64,000 nucleotides of DNA from Desulfosporosinus cupriresistens (GCF_001707885.1 NZ_MASS01000004.1:1-64000), one strand, 5' to 3'. Counted from the first letter of the stretch, positions 16,195 through 29,313 are shown. Notes: generated by a model from the sequence alone, not told the origin. Numbers and translations are program-made.

Positions 16195-17439
16195 CTATTT
16201 CTCACGAATAATTTCAGCACCCAAACGAGATAGTTTTTCCTCTACCTTCTCGTAACCTCGATCAATATGGTGAATTCCGCGAATACCGGTCGTCCCTTCC
16301 GCGGTCAATGCAGCCAGTATCAATGCGGCTCCGGCCCGCAAATCAGTTGCCGTCACCGGTGCCGCATTCAGACGTTGTATCCCATGAACAATGGCACTAC
16401 GCCCTTCGATCTTGATATCTGCTCCCATTCGCTTAAGTTCATCCACATGCATGAAACGGTTTTCGAAGACTGTTTCAGTGAATAAACCCGTACCATTTGC
16501 CCGTGTTAGAAATGCCATAAAGGGAGCTTGAAGATCCGTCGGAAATCCTGGATGAACCTGAGTTTTAATATCCACTGCATTATAGATGCCATTTCCGCTA
16601 ATACGAATTCCGTCGTCTTCTTCAGACATGCGAATTCCTGCCTCTTCCATTTTGGCGATCAAAGGCTTAAGATGATCTGCAATAACATTTTGAACTAACA
16701 CATCTCCGCCAGTTGCTGCTGCCATGAGAAGATAGCTGCCCGCCTCAATCCGATCAGGAATAACCGTGTGTGTGGTACCGTGAAACTCTCGAACGCCTTC
16801 AATATGAATGATACTCGTACCTGCCCCACGCACCTTGCCACCCATTTCATTCAAAAATGTTGCCAAATCCACGATTTCTGGCTCTTGCGCAGCATTTTCT
16901 ATTAGAGTCGTCCCTTGGGCCATTGCGGCAGCCATCATGATATTTTCCGTAGCCCCAACACTGGGATAATCTAAGTAAATCCGAGCTCCTTTAAGCCCGT
17001 TAGACGTAACATCCAAGAACCCATGGTCCATTTTGACTTCTGCTCCTAGAGCTTCTAATCCCTTTAAATGCCAGTTTATTGGACGAGACCCAATGGCACA
17101 CCCACCTGGATGGGAGATACGCACGTGCCCTTTGCGGGCCAACAGTGGACCCATGGTGACAATAGACGCTCTCATTTGAGAAACAAGGTCATATGGAGCC
17201 TCTATACAATCTATCTCACGGGCATGGATTTTCAGAGTCGAGCCCTTTCGCTCAACCTTTGAACCCAAAGCCGATATAACCTGATTCATGACATTAACAT
17301 CTAACAAATCCGGAGCATCATCTAATTGAATGGGTTCAGCACATAGCAAACTTGCCGCTATAATAGGAAGTACAGCGTTTTTCGCCCCACTTACTGTGAT
17401 TGTCCCTTCAAGCGGTTTGCCGCCTGTGATAGTAAGCAT
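16195..17439 (-). CDS. murA: UDP-N-acetylglucosamine 1-carboxyvinyltransferase
   Basis: MurA transfers enolpyruvate from PEP to UDP-GlcNAc, the first committed step of peptidoglycan synthesis and the fosfomycin target. Seen: GAKNAVLPIIAASLL near the N-terminus, the reactive Cys in HPGGCAIGSRPIN (about residue 115; Cys rather than the Asp of fosfomycin-resistant forms), and the C-terminal AALTAEGTTGIRGIHHIDRGYE. 414 aa. ATG 17439 is preferred over the TTG two codons upstream because of spacing from GGA. A TATAAT hexamer lies about 35 nt upstream, with a poor -35. Order ywmB-murA-spoIID matches B. subtilis murAA. Confidence 0.95.
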   Translation of the reverse strand: MLTITGGKPLEGTITVSGAKNAVLPIIAASLLCAEPIQLDDAPDLLDVNVMNQVISALGSKVERKGSTLKIHAREIDCIEAPYDLVSQMRASIVTMGPLLARKGHVRISHPGGCAIGSRPINWHLKGLEALGAEVKMDHGFLDVTSNGLKGARIYLDYPSVGATENIMMAAAMAQGTTLIENAAQEPEIVDLATFLNEMGGKVRGAGTSIIHIEGVREFHGTTHTVIPDRIEAGSYLLMAAATGGDVLVQNVIADHLKPLIAKMEEAGIRMSEEDDGIRISGNGIYNAVDIKTQVHPGFPTDLQAPFMAFLTRANGTGLFTETVFENRFMHVDELKRMGADIKIEGRSAIVHGIQRLNAAPVTATDLRAGAALILAALTAEGTTGIRGIHHIDRGYEKVEEKLSRLGAEIIREK

Positions 17440-17555
17440 ACTCAAATCCTAAAGACACCCCCTGTCTCTGTTTTCATTATACCTTGACTTGTATTAATTC
17501 TCTTTGTTCAGTCTTTATTCCTGCTTAAATTCGACTATTTTCCTCAAGAAGTACT

Positions 17556-18218
17556 TTAAAATTCTTCCAGCAAGACTGGCATGGCCAAGACAGTTTGTCC
17601 TTCAGTGTTTTTCCCCCGACTAAGCAATTGTATGTTAACAAGATCTTGACCTGCTATCACACTATTATTAAAATTGCTCTGGTATCCAGCGATGGAAACC
17701 ATGTCACCCTGAAGGGCCCATTGAGAAGGCAAGGCATTTGTCTTGCTTAAGTAAGCAGCAATATCGACTAATTGAGGGACACGTTCATCCAAATAGATGT
17801 GCCCGTCGGTTTTAGCCATTTGTTGAGCCATAATAGTATACCACGAATAAAGATTACTTTCCTCGTTTTTATCGATAAGGCAATGCCCAGAAATAGTTAC
17901 GGCTATGTTTCCATTTCCAGTCTTTAGCTCTTTATAGTCCCAGTTCCAATTAGGCATTGGCTTTTTTGTCCAAATTCCAAGTGGTATCTCTCCATTTTCA
18001 AACCACAATATCACGTTAACCTCAGCTTCTTCTGCCAGCACAATCTCTGAGTTTAAAAGTAAGGGTACCTCTATCTGAGAGGTCTTAAGCGTGTCTTTTG
18101 AAGGCATCCCCATATAAACGTTGTGAATGCCAAATCCGATACATAAGATACAAGCAATTAGGGAGATAATGATTATTCTAAGTAGATTCTGTTTTGACTT
18201 CGTTCGTCTATCGAGCAT
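17556..18218 (-). CDS. ywmB: YwmB-like secreted/membrane protein
   Basis: Function unknown; YwmB family (TATA-box-binding-like fold). Seen: an N-terminal hydrophobic anchor (RIIIISLIACILCIGFGI), then a soluble domain of about 185 residues containing VTISGHCLIDKNEESNLYSW. 220 aa. I call YwmB mainly from position: ywmB lies directly upstream of murAA in B. subtilis, and here the gene is directly upstream of murA, downstream of the ATP synthase operon. The family match from sequence alone is modest. Confidence 0.68.
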   Translation of the reverse strand: MLDRRTKSKQNLLRIIIISLIACILCIGFGIHNVYMGMPSKDTLKTSQIEVPLLLNSEIVLAEEAEVNVILWFENGEIPLGIWTKKPMPNWNWDYKELKTGNGNIAVTISGHCLIDKNEESNLYSWYTIMAQQMAKTDGHIYLDERVPQLVDIAAYLSKTNALPSQWALQGDMVSIAGYQSNFNNSVIAGQDLVNIQLLSRGKNTEGQTVLAMPVLLEEF

Positions 18219-18340
18219 ATAGAAGGCCTCTTTCTCATTCTATCTATAGGTTTAGCCATAGCTTTACCAAATAGTGAGAAAGCTAACATACTTTGTACTA
18301 AAAAATTTAAATATATTATAAATTAAGCAATAAATTAAAA

Positions 18341-18371
18341 AAGAAAAAGGGCCCAACGGGCTCTTTTTCTT
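18341..18371 (-). terminator. Terminator of the ATP synthase operon
   Basis: AAGAAAAAG-GGCCC pairs with GGGCTCTTTTTCTT with one mismatch. The minus-strand transcript ends in TTTTTCTTTTTTAA. A strong intrinsic terminator 34 nt past atpC. Confidence 0.9.
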
Positions 18372-18404
18372 ATATAGTTGAAAACAATACTTAAAAAACC
18401 AAGC

Positions 18405-18812
18405 TTATTTTTTTCCCATTGATGCCTCAATACGTGCAGCTGCTCTTCGCAATGCATACTCCGCTCGTCGTACATCAATCTCGTTCGTACGTGTAGACAA
18501 GCGTTTCTTCGCCCGTTCTCTGGCCTCTTGGGCACGAGCAACATCGATATCCTCGCTCAACTCAGCAGTATCCGCAAGAACTATCGCGGAGTTTTCGATA
18601 ACTTCAACGAACCCCCCCGCAACCGCCACTCGTTTAACAGCACCATTCAGGTTGTACCGTAAGACACCGATATCCATGCCTGCAATTAAGGGTGCGTGGT
18701 TCGGCAAAATCCCTAATTCACCTAATTCGCCAGGAATAACTGCAAACTCAACATCTTCTTTTAATACGTTTCCTTCAGGAGAGACTATGCGTAGCGAGAA
18801 TGTTCCTGCCAT
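18405..18812 (-). CDS. atpC: ATP synthase F1 epsilon subunit
   Basis: Central-stalk subunit that couples rotation and can inhibit ATP hydrolysis. Seen: N-terminal beta-sandwich with PGELGELGILPNHAPLIAGM and VAVAGGFVEVIENSAIVLADTAE, then a C-terminal helical hairpin (about residues 88-132) rich in Arg, Ala and Glu. 135 aa. Last gene of the atp operon, 3 nt after atpD, followed by a terminator. Confidence 0.96.
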   Translation of the reverse strand: MAGTFSLRIVSPEGNVLKEDVEFAVIPGELGELGILPNHAPLIAGMDIGVLRYNLNGAVKRVAVAGGFVEVIENSAIVLADTAELSEDIDVARAQEARERAKKRLSTRTNEIDVRRAEYALRRAAARIEASMGKK

Positions 18813-18815
18813 AGC

Positions 18816-20228
<1,413 letters not shown>

Positions 20229-20249
20229 TTATTGGGTTTTTCCGGCAGC

Positions 20250-21095
20250 TTAATCTAAAGCAGCTGCTCCGCCGACAATTTCAGATATTTCCTTAGTAAT
20301 CGCCGCCTGTCGTGCTCTGTTCATAATCAGCGACAATCGGTCAATCATATCCTTGGCGTTATCTGTTGCCGAACTCATGGCCGTCATCCTAGCACCTTGC
20401 TCGCTTGCTTTTCCTTCAAGGATTGACCGAAAGATCTGTGTTTCTACATACTTCGGCAGCAGACTTGCAAGGATCTCATCAGGAGACGGTTCAAAAATAT
20501 ATTGTTTACTTTGTTTGCCTTCAGGCTTTTCGATCGGAAGTAGTTTGACTTGCGTAGGTTTCGCGTTAATTGCGCTTACGAATTCAGTATACATCAGATA
20601 AACCTCATCCGCTTCTCCCTGCTCGTAAAGTCGCACCACTTCCTGGGCTATTTCTTTCGCTTGATTATAACTTGGTTCATCTCCAAGTGCTACAAACTCA
20701 GCCAAAAACTCAATTTTACCGCGTCGGAAGAAATCTCGACCTTTGCGGCCTACCGTCACCAACTTAACTTCTTGCGGCGTTTCGGCAATCAAACCGGCGG
20801 TCTTCCGAATCAGGTTCGAATTATAACCTCCGCAAAGACCACGATCTGATGTTATCACCACATAAACCACCTTTTGCACAGGCCGCTTGATCAAAAGCGG
20901 ATGAACCGTATCCCCAGGAACCTGTGATAGGCGTTCCAAGACCCCTTGCAATTGGTGGGCATAGGGGCGGGCAGCGTTAAGTTTTTGTTGGGCTTTCCTG
21001 AGTTTGGCCGCGGAAACCATTTTCATCGCCTTAGTGATCTGCTGCATGTTGCGAACGCTGCGGATCCGGCGACGAATATCGCGTACTCCTGCCAC
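20250..21095 (-). CDS. atpG: ATP synthase F1 gamma subunit
   Basis: Rotor shaft of F1. Seen: N-terminal helix RDIRRRIRSVRNMQQITKAMKMVSAAKL, central VVITSDRGLCGGYNSN, and the C-terminal helix ending MNRARQAAITKEISEIVGGAAAL, all diagnostic. GTG 21095 gives the family start MAGVRDIRRR and has AGGTGA 5 nt upstream; a GTG three codons further upstream is also possible. About 281 aa. Lies between atpA and atpD. Confidence 0.95.
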   Translation of the reverse strand: MAGVRDIRRRIRSVRNMQQITKAMKMVSAAKLRKAQQKLNAARPYAHQLQGVLERLSQVPGDTVHPLLIKRPVQKVVYVVITSDRGLCGGYNSNLIRKTAGLIAETPQEVKLVTVGRKGRDFFRRGKIEFLAEFVALGDEPSYNQAKEIAQEVVRLYEQGEADEVYLMYTEFVSAINAKPTQVKLLPIEKPEGKQSKQYIFEPSPDEILASLLPKYVETQIFRSILEGKASEQGARMTAMSSATDNAKDMIDRLSLIMNRARQAAITKEISEIVGGAAALD

Positions 21096-21119
21096 CTCAT
21101 TCACCTACTCCTTTTTAAT

Positions 21120-23195
<2,076 letters not shown>

Positions 23196-23199
<4 letters not shown>

Positions 23200-23693
23200 T
23201 GCATTTCCCCTACCTCTTGAATGAATTGCTCAATGAGTTTTCCTTGACCTTTCATGTCAAGCTTTTGGCGAATGATTTTTTCAGCTACTAAAACTGACAA
23301 ATCTGCAACTTGTGCTTTGACTTCAGAAATTGCTCGATCGCGTTCGCGTTCAATATCTGCTAAAGCGGATTTCTTGATTTTTTCTGCCTCTTCATGAGAA
23401 GCTGCTAAAATTTCATTCGCCCGAGCTTCGCTAACCTTTGTAGCCTTGGCAATCACTTCTTGAGCTTCCTGACGTGCTTTACGCATTTCTTCTTGGTATT
23501 CGCGTTTAATTTGATCTGCCTGTTTGCGTTCATTTTCCGCCTGAGCAAGCATCGATTCAATGCGACTCCGCCGTTCTTCCATCATTTTCATTAACGGACC
23601 CCAAGCTTTTGCACTGAGCAGCCAAACGAGCAAAAGGAACGAAATTATCATTACCACAAGCGTATAATCAAATTGAATAGGATTCCCACCCAA
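23196..23693 (-). CDS. atpF: ATP synthase Fo b subunit
   Basis: Peripheral-stalk subunit. Seen: one N-terminal membrane helix (VVMIISFLLLVWLLSAKAW), then a long charged coiled coil (ERRSRIESMLAQAENERKQA onward). The open frame starts 17 codons earlier, but TTG 23693 follows GAGGGGGGGG by about 8 nt and gives a normal 165-aa protein beginning just before NPIQFDYTLVV. A G8 tract lies within this ribosome binding site. A hairpin separates the gene from atpE. Confidence 0.9.
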
Positions 23694-23741
23694 TGGTCTA
23701 CCCCCCCCTCGAGTATGATAAAACGTTGGAATGATTTTTTT

Positions 23742-23767
23742 CAAGGGGGAACTTTCGTTCCCCCTTG
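23742..23767 (-). promoter_or_regulatory. Stem-loop between atpE and atpF
   Basis: CAAGGGGGAAC (23742-23752) pairs perfectly with GTTCCCCCTTG (23757-23767) around TTTC. It lies about 40 nt after the atpE stop and about 50 nt before the atpF start. There is a T6 run on the minus strand just after the hairpin, so it could be a partial terminator or mRNA-stabilising element that raises c-subunit output. Confidence 0.7.
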
Positions 23768-23805
23768 AATTTAAGATGGGTCTAGTCTTTGCCCATCACG
23801 CAAAC

Positions 23806-24075
<270 letters not shown>

Positions 24076-24121
24076 TTATTCCCTCAGCGAGCTTTAAGCA
24101 CACTGAAAACTAACTGATGTA

Positions 24122-24871
24122 TTAATGGTCCGTTGAGACGGCTTGAGATATATAAGCCGTGGTCAACACCGTGAACACATAGGATTGAATGGCTCCGATA
24201 AAAATACTAAAGGCCAACCATACTACCATTGGAGGAATTCCTCCCAGAACCGATTTCCCAGGAAGCATAAGGATAACCTTAATTAGAATTTCACCGGCAA
24301 AGATATTACCAAATAGACGAAAGGCCAGTGTCATTGGCTTCGAAAGCATGTCAATGATGTGAATGATTGAGAACACCTTAAAGGGCTCAATAAAATGATG
24401 GAAATAATGGAGTCCTTTGTGCTTAACCCCTAAGCCAATAACCATACTAATAGTTAATAATGCTAGGGCCATTGTAACGTTAATATCCGCTGTAGGTGAC
24501 GACAAAACCGGTCCCTCGAAAATCTTGTTCAACTGGGCAAATTCTATGTGGAAATGTTCAAATAAATTAAGCGAAAAGTTTGGGATAAGGCCAAGCATAT
24601 TGGAAAAGAACACAAACGTAATCAACGTTAGCAAATACCCCAGAATTGGACGTCCCTTTTCGTGTCCCATATTGTCACCAACAAGGTTACTAACAAAATC
24701 GACAATCCATTCCAAAACGTTCTGCATTTTACCAGGTTTACCACTCGTTAAATTACGGACCCCTGAAAAAACGAACACAATAATTAAAAACATCGTAATC
24801 CACGTCATCATCAAGGTTCTCGCATGAAAGGTCATGTTTCCCAAATGCCATAAAACTAATTCTTCATGCAC
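24122..24871 (-). CDS. atpB: ATP synthase Fo a subunit
   Basis: Stator channel subunit. Seen: five to six membrane helices, the essential Arg in LAFRLFGNIFAGEIL, and the C-terminal IQSYVFTVLTTAYIS. The frame opens at a TTG 14 codons upstream without a ribosome site; GTG 24871 follows AAAGGGG, gives about 249 aa, and overlaps the atpI stop (GTGCATGA), so I prefer it. Followed by atpE. Confidence 0.93.
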   Translation of the reverse strand: MHEELVLWHLGNMTFHARTLMMTWITMFLIIVFVFSGVRNLTSGKPGKMQNVLEWIVDFVSNLVGDNMGHEKGRPILGYLLTLITFVFFSNMLGLIPNFSLNLFEHFHIEFAQLNKIFEGPVLSSPTADINVTMALALLTISMVIGLGVKHKGLHYFHHFIEPFKVFSIIHIIDMLSKPMTLAFRLFGNIFAGEILIKVILMLPGKSVLGGIPPMVVWLAFSIFIGAIQSYVFTVLTTAYISQAVSTDH

Positions 24872-25235
24872 TTCTTTTATCACCCCTTTCTCCATGAAGT
24901 TTGTGTATTGCAACGGTGATGAATGATATTATCACCCCTGTAGCAATCCCTAAAGCTAAACTAAGTAGCCATTTTGACTGGAAGCGGGCCACTGCAGCAA
25001 CCACGAGGGTCACCATGCCCAATCGAGCCACAAGGCTTCGACGCATCCGCTTAAGTGCTGAATGAATATCAAGCTCAGAACTTCGCTGTGTCTCGTTATA
25101 AATCCACACTGTATAGCCAAAACCTACCCAGTAACCAATTAAACCACCAAGAAAAGCCTGTCGACCCGTCAATGCTACCGCAATCAATATACAGGACGTT
25201 CCACTCAATAAGGCAATAAAGCTACTTCTAATCAT
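24864..25235 (-). CDS. atpI: ATP synthase subunit I (AtpI)
   Basis: Small four-helix membrane protein associated with Fo assembly. About 123 aa; hydrophobic stretches near residues 6-25, 28-46, 65-85 and 88-110, with basic KRMRRSLVARLG between pairs. ATG 25235 overlaps the atpZ stop (ATGATTAG) and has GGAG 5-6 nt upstream; a TTG four codons earlier is less likely. Assignment rests on topology and operon position; sequence of this family is poorly conserved. Confidence 0.78.
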   Translation of the reverse strand: MIRSSFIALLSGTSCILIAVALTGRQAFLGGLIGYWVGFGYTVWIYNETQRSSELDIHSALKRMRRSLVARLGMVTLVVAAVARFQSKWLLSLALGIATGVIISFITVAIHKLHGERGDKRSA

Positions 25236-25458
25236 CGGATACTCCAAATTTCTTTAAAGTGATCACTAGGTAGCTCCCCCCGAGTACCAAACCACTTAAC
25301 ATTAAGATTATGGTCAACCATGGTTGTGTTCCCATGCGGTCATCTAAGTAACGCCCTAATAGGAATCCTCCCCCGACTAACCCCGCTAACGATGTCGCAA
25401 TACTGGAACCGATTTCAAATCCTTTCTGCCAGCCTTTTTGGTTCCTTGCCATTTTCAT
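25228..25458 (-). CDS. atpZ: AtpZ/AtpI family protein
   Basis: First gene of the ATP synthase operon. 76 aa with two membrane helices (IATSLAGLVGGGFLLGRYLDD and WLTIILMLSGLVLGGSYLVI); GRYLDDRMGTQPWLTI matches AtpZ proteins. In some bacteria AtpZ and AtpI together form a magnesium or calcium transporter; whether that holds here is unknown. AAGGA precedes ATG 25458; ATG 25452 is an alternative. Confidence 0.82.
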   Translation of the reverse strand: MKMARNQKGWQKGFEIGSSIATSLAGLVGGGFLLGRYLDDRMGTQPWLTIILMLSGLVLGGSYLVITLKKFGVSDD

Positions 25459-25603
25459 TCTTTCCTTTTCTATATGTACTAAGGTAAATGTATTCGCGAA
25501 GCAAATCTAAATTCCTGCTCATTCTACAATTAAAACTGACAATTCAGTATTTATATTTCCAATAACTTTTTACAATTTTCTCTTATTTATTTAATTCTAA
25601 CTT

Positions 25604-25612
25604 ACTATACCA
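25604..25612 (-). promoter_or_regulatory. Possible extended -10 promoter of the atp operon
   Basis: TGGTATAGT on the minus strand is an extended -10 element about 150 nt upstream of atpZ. No good -35 at 17 nt; TGTACA lies 19 nt upstream. The 200-nt A/T-rich gap between wecB and atpZ otherwise shows nothing. Confidence 0.3.
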
Positions 25613-25659
25613 CAACTTTGTACTATTATGTACAGCATTGTTTAATTTTATCACCACGC

Positions 25660-26781
25660 TCACTTTCCTTCGATAATCTTAGCAATACGTTTCGCAGCAT
25701 GTCCATCGCCGTATGGATTAGTCGACATTGCCATTTTATGGTAGGATCTTTGGTCCCCAATAAGGTGCTTTAATTCCGAAAATACTTTCTCATACTCAGT
25801 CCCCACAAGTAAAACTGTCCCCGCCGCTACTGCTTCCGGGCGTTCTGTAGTATCTCTCACAACAAGAACTGGTATACCAAGTGAAGGTGCTTCCTCCTGA
25901 ATTCCTCCTGAGTCGGTCAAGATTATATACGATCGTGCCATAATATTTACAAATGGCTCGTAGTCCATTGGTTCTATCAGATTAACTCTCGGATGAGATC
26001 CTAAAACTTCAGTGACCACTTTCCGAACCTCGGGATTTTTATGAACTGGAAAGATAATGTATGTGTCCGGGAATAACTCTAGCGTACTCTTCAATGCTTG
26101 ATAAATTTGACGCATCGGTTCACCAAGATTTTCTCTGCGATGCGTTGTGACCAGAATCATTCGTGATTTTTCACCCTGTTTGAGGATCGTTTGAATGTGA
26201 GGGTCCAAAAAAACATACTCTGGTTTCACTGTATCTAACAAAGCATCAATCACAGTATTGCCTGTTACAAAAATCTTTTCTGGTGCAACGCCTTCAAGCA
26301 AGAGGTTCCTCTTCGCCGTTTCAGTAGGGGCGAAATGCAAATCTGTCAGCGCACCAGTTAGCTTACGATTCATCTCTTCAGGAAAAGGCGAAAACTTATT
26401 TCCCGTACGTAGTCCGGCTTCGACATGCCCAACAGGAATTTGTGCATAAAATGCAGCAAGTGCGGCTACAAATGTCGTTGTTGTGTCCCCATGTACCAGC
26501 ACAAGGTCAGGAAGTTCACTTTGAAAAATCTCTTTAAGCCCCGCAAGTGCCTGAGTAGTAATTTCAGTTAACGTTTGCCCCTGCTTCATGAGGTCTAGAT
26601 CAAAATCTGGAACCATGTGAAATAACTTCAAAACTTGATCTAACATCTCACGATGCTGAGCTGTCACAGTAACTTGACAGAGAATTGACTCTTGCTGCCC
26701 AAGTGCTCTGATCACTGGAGCCATTTTTATAGCCTCCGGGCGTGTACCAAACACTACCATCACTTTTTTTCGGTTTTGCAC
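25660..26781 (-). CDS. wecB: UDP-N-acetylglucosamine 2-epimerase (non-hydrolysing)
   Basis: Converts UDP-GlcNAc to UDP-ManNAc for teichoic acid linkage units or other glycans. Seen: VVFGTRPEAIKMAPVI, GDTTTTFVAALAAFY, HVEAGLRTGNKFSPFPEEMNR, TTHRRENLGEP, and DSGGIQEEAPSLGIPVLVVRDTTERPEA. 373 aa, full length. GTG 26781 with GAAGGGAG upstream. The TagA-like gene that uses its product is at 11851-12576. It sits between comEB and the atp operon. Confidence 0.94.
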   Translation of the reverse strand: MQNRKKVMVVFGTRPEAIKMAPVIRALGQQESILCQVTVTAQHREMLDQVLKLFHMVPDFDLDLMKQGQTLTEITTQALAGLKEIFQSELPDLVLVHGDTTTTFVAALAAFYAQIPVGHVEAGLRTGNKFSPFPEEMNRKLTGALTDLHFAPTETAKRNLLLEGVAPEKIFVTGNTVIDALLDTVKPEYVFLDPHIQTILKQGEKSRMILVTTHRRENLGEPMRQIYQALKSTLELFPDTYIIFPVHKNPEVRKVVTEVLGSHPRVNLIEPMDYEPFVNIMARSYIILTDSGGIQEEAPSLGIPVLVVRDTTERPEAVAAGTVLLVGTEYEKVFSELKHLIGDQRSYHKMAMSTNPYGDGHAAKRIAKIIEGK

Positions 26782-26825
26782 GGCTTTACTCCCTTCGATT
26801 AAATGCCAATCACTTGCTTCACAAT

Positions 26826-27293
26826 TTATGGCTTCTCCTCCGCAAACTGCACTAACTCTAATCCTGCTTCTTTTGCCATTGCCGCTGCAAGCTGATCTGG
26901 ATAGGAATGAGTATAGACAACTCGCCTTATCTCAACATTAATTAATAACTTTGTACATAATACGCAAGGTTGATGGGTCGTATAAAGGTCAGCCCCTGCA
27001 ATCGCGACCCCGTGCTTCGCCGCTTGTACCAATGCATTTTGTTCTGCATGCACAGCACGGCAGATCTCAACGCGTTCCCCGGAGGGAACGTTTAAGGTCT
27101 GCCGTAAACAACCAACTTCATCACAGTGCAGGAGTCCCGCAGGACTCCCGTTATACCCTGTACTCAGAATTTGCTTATCCTTGACTATTACCGCCCCAAC
27201 CTGGCGGCGCAGACAAGTCGATCGCCCAGCAACTACTTCTGCCATCTGCATAAAATAACTGTCCCAACTCGGCCGCTTACCCTGGTTCATCAT
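26826..27293 (-). CDS. comEB: dCMP deaminase (ComEB-like)
   Basis: Zinc-dependent deoxycytidylate deaminase supplying dUMP for thymidylate synthesis. Seen: [14 protein letters not shown], the nucleotide-binding GYNGSPAGL, the zinc and catalytic motif HAEQNAL, and PCVLC. 155 aa. In B. subtilis this gene (comEB) lies in the late competence operon, but here it follows upp with a 4-nt ATGA overlap, pointing to a pyrimidine salvage role. Confidence 0.92.
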   Translation of the reverse strand: MMNQGKRPSWDSYFMQMAEVVAGRSTCLRRQVGAVIVKDKQILSTGYNGSPAGLLHCDEVGCLRQTLNVPSGERVEICRAVHAEQNALVQAAKHGVAIAGADLYTTHQPCVLCTKLLINVEIRRVVYTHSYPDQLAAAMAKEAGLELVQFAEEKP

Positions 27294-27919
27294 TTCGTCC
27301 CAAACAACCGATCACCTGCATCACCAAGGCCCGGTACAATATAACCGTGTTCATTTAATCGCTCATCCACTGCCGCGACAAATATATCAACGTCAGGGTG
27401 CGCGTTTTGCACGGTTTTAATTCCTTCTGGGGCGGCAATCAGGCACATCAATTTAATGTTTTTAGCGCCACGATCTTTCAAGAACGTAATGGCAGCGGAC
27501 GCAGAACCACCGGTTGCCAACATAGGGTCAATGACAATAAGATCGCGTTCTGCAATATCATTGGGCAACTTGCAATAATATTCTACTGGTAATAGGGTCT
27601 CTGGATCCCGATAAAGGCCGACATGTCCAACCTTAGCCGCCGGAATCAAGCGAAGCATTCCATCAACCATTCCTAACCCAGCGCGCAGGATTGGTACCAA
27701 ACCAACTTTCCGACCGGCAATCACATTGGCTTTTGCTAATGCGACCGGTGTTTTAACCTCAATTTCCTGAAGGGGAAAATCACGGGTAACCTCATAGGCC
27801 ATCAACATCGCGACTTCCTCCACAAGTTCCCTAAATTCCTTTGAACCTGTCTTCTCATCTCGAATAAGGGATAACTTGTGTTGAATTAGAGGATGATCAA
27901 GAACTTGAAGCTTTGTCAT
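27290..27919 (-). CDS. upp: Uracil phosphoribosyltransferase
   Basis: Converts uracil and PRPP to UMP. Seen: [22 protein letters not shown] start, [13 protein letters not shown], the PRPP loop [16 protein letters not shown] and the C-terminal [18 protein letters not shown]. 209 aa, full length. Between glyA and comEB; gene order glyA-upp is that of B. subtilis. Confidence 0.97.
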   Translation of the reverse strand: MTKLQVLDHPLIQHKLSLIRDEKTGSKEFRELVEEVAMLMAYEVTRDFPLQEIEVKTPVALAKANVIAGRKVGLVPILRAGLGMVDGMLRLIPAAKVGHVGLYRDPETLLPVEYYCKLPNDIAERDLIVIDPMLATGGSASAAITFLKDRGAKNIKLMCLIAAPEGIKTVQNAHPDVDIFVAAVDERLNEHGYIVPGLGDAGDRLFGTK

Positions 27920-27936
27920 GGTTTAGGACTCAACTC

Positions 27937-29193
27937 CTAATCTAAATTTGCATATAAGGGATATTGTGCACACAACGCACGAACAATTTCCCGTGCTTTC
28001 GCCAGTTTATCAGTTTCATGTTGCGAGGTCAAGGCAAGGTCCATCGCCTCCGCAATCTGCTGCATCGCTTCAGGATTCATGCCACGCGTTGTAACTGCAG
28101 GCGTCCCTACCCGAATTCCGCTAGTGATATAAGGACTTGCTGTATCAAACGGAATTGTGTTCTTATTGACAGTAATCCCTACTTGATCCAAGATTGTTTC
28201 CGCTTCTTTTCCTGTTACCGATTTGCTTCGTACATCCACAAGAATAAGGTGGTTATCCGTTCCTTCCGAGACAAGACGGAATCCTCGATCCACTAACGCT
28301 TTAGCCAGAGCTTTAGCATTTTCAACAATACGAGTCTGGTACGCTTTAAAGTCTGGCTGAAGGGCTTCGCCAAAAGCAACTGCTTTCGCGGCAATAACAT
28401 GCATCAGTGGCCCCCCCTGAATTCCCGGGAAAATGGCCTTATCAATTGCTTGTGCGTGTTCAGCCTTACAAAGAATTAAGCCGCCACGAGGCCCTCTTAA
28501 GGTCTTATGAGTAGTCGTGGTCACAAAATGGGCATAGGGAACAGGTGATGGATGCAATCCAGCAGCTACTAAACCAGCAATATGTGCCATATCCACCATG
28601 AAAAATGCTTCCACTTCATCCGCAATTTCACGTAACTTGGCGAAATCAATTATTCTGGGATAGGCACTCGCTCCAGCAACGAGCATTTTCGGTTTATGTT
28701 GGAGCGCTAACTGGCGGACCTGCTCATAGTCTATCCGCTCTGTCTTCGAATCAACCCCGTAAGAAACAAAGTTAAAATATACCCCAGAGATATTTACCGG
28801 ACTCCCATGCGTCAGATGACCACCGTGTGATAAATTCATCCCCAATACGGTGTCACCGGGTTTTAGCATTGCAAAATAGACTGCTGTATTGGCCTGAGAC
28901 CCAGAATGGGGCTGGACATTGGCATGTTCAGCGCCAAAAATTTTCTTAATACGATCGCGAGCTAAGTCTTCAACCACATCAACGAATTCGCATCCGCCAT
29001 AGTAGCGTTTTCCAGGATACCCTTCGGCATACTTATTTGTTAAAACAGACCCTTGTGTTGTCATCACTGCCCGACTGACAAAGTTCTCAGAAGCAATCAG
29101 CTCAATGGTATTTCTTTGACGATTTTCTTCTTGTTCAATGGCTTTCGCAACTTCAGGGTCTTGGGGTTTCACCCACTGATCAATATAATCCAT
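27937..29193 (-). CDS. glyA: Serine hydroxymethyltransferase
   Basis: PLP enzyme converting serine and tetrahydrofolate to glycine and methylene-THF. Seen: [43 protein letters not shown], and the PLP Lys in [14 protein letters not shown]. 418 aa. ATG 29193 follows GGAGTG by 6 nt. The leader contains a structured element that could pair with this Shine-Dalgarno (listed separately). Confidence 0.97.
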   Translation of the reverse strand: MDYIDQWVKPQDPEVAKAIEQEENRQRNTIELIASENFVSRAVMTTQGSVLTNKYAEGYPGKRYYGGCEFVDVVEDLARDRIKKIFGAEHANVQPHSGSQANTAVYFAMLKPGDTVLGMNLSHGGHLTHGSPVNISGVYFNFVSYGVDSKTERIDYEQVRQLALQHKPKMLVAGASAYPRIIDFAKLREIADEVEAFFMVDMAHIAGLVAAGLHPSPVPYAHFVTTTTHKTLRGPRGGLILCKAEHAQAIDKAIFPGIQGGPLMHVIAAKAVAFGEALQPDFKAYQTRIVENAKALAKALVDRGFRLVSEGTDNHLILVDVRSKSVTGKEAETILDQVGITVNKNTIPFDTASPYITSGIRVGTPAVTTRGMNPEAMQQIAEAMDLALTSQHETDKLAKAREIVRALCAQYPLYANLD

Positions 29194-29199
29194 TTATTT

Positions 29200-29308
29200 C
29201 ACTCCTACTCATTGGGGGAGGAAGTGTCTTAGCCCATTCGCACACGTTCCATTGCTATTCGCTTGACGCAATTCCACTAAAGTGCTCTCTAAGCTAAGAA
29301 ACTTCCTC
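29200..29308 (-). promoter_or_regulatory. Structured glyA leader, candidate translational riboswitch
   Basis: On the minus strand, segment 29293-29308 pairs with 29218-29233 over 16 bp with one mismatch (GAGGAAGT with ACTTCCTC and TCTTAGC with GCTAAGA). The stem encloses about 59 nt with small hairpins (CACT/AGTG; ATTGC/GCAAT). The 3' arm contains CACTTCC, which can instead pair, with one bulge, to the glyA Shine-Dalgarno GGAGTG (29200-29205). The two pairings exclude each other. No known riboswitch class was recognised. Confidence 0.5.
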
Positions 29309-29313
29309 TAATT

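Noticed and set aside
29200..29308. ZTP (pfl) or THF riboswitch upstream of glyA
   Set aside because: The conserved cores of these classes (for example the CCGCCUGGGC segment of ZTP) are absent; kept only as an unclassified structured leader.
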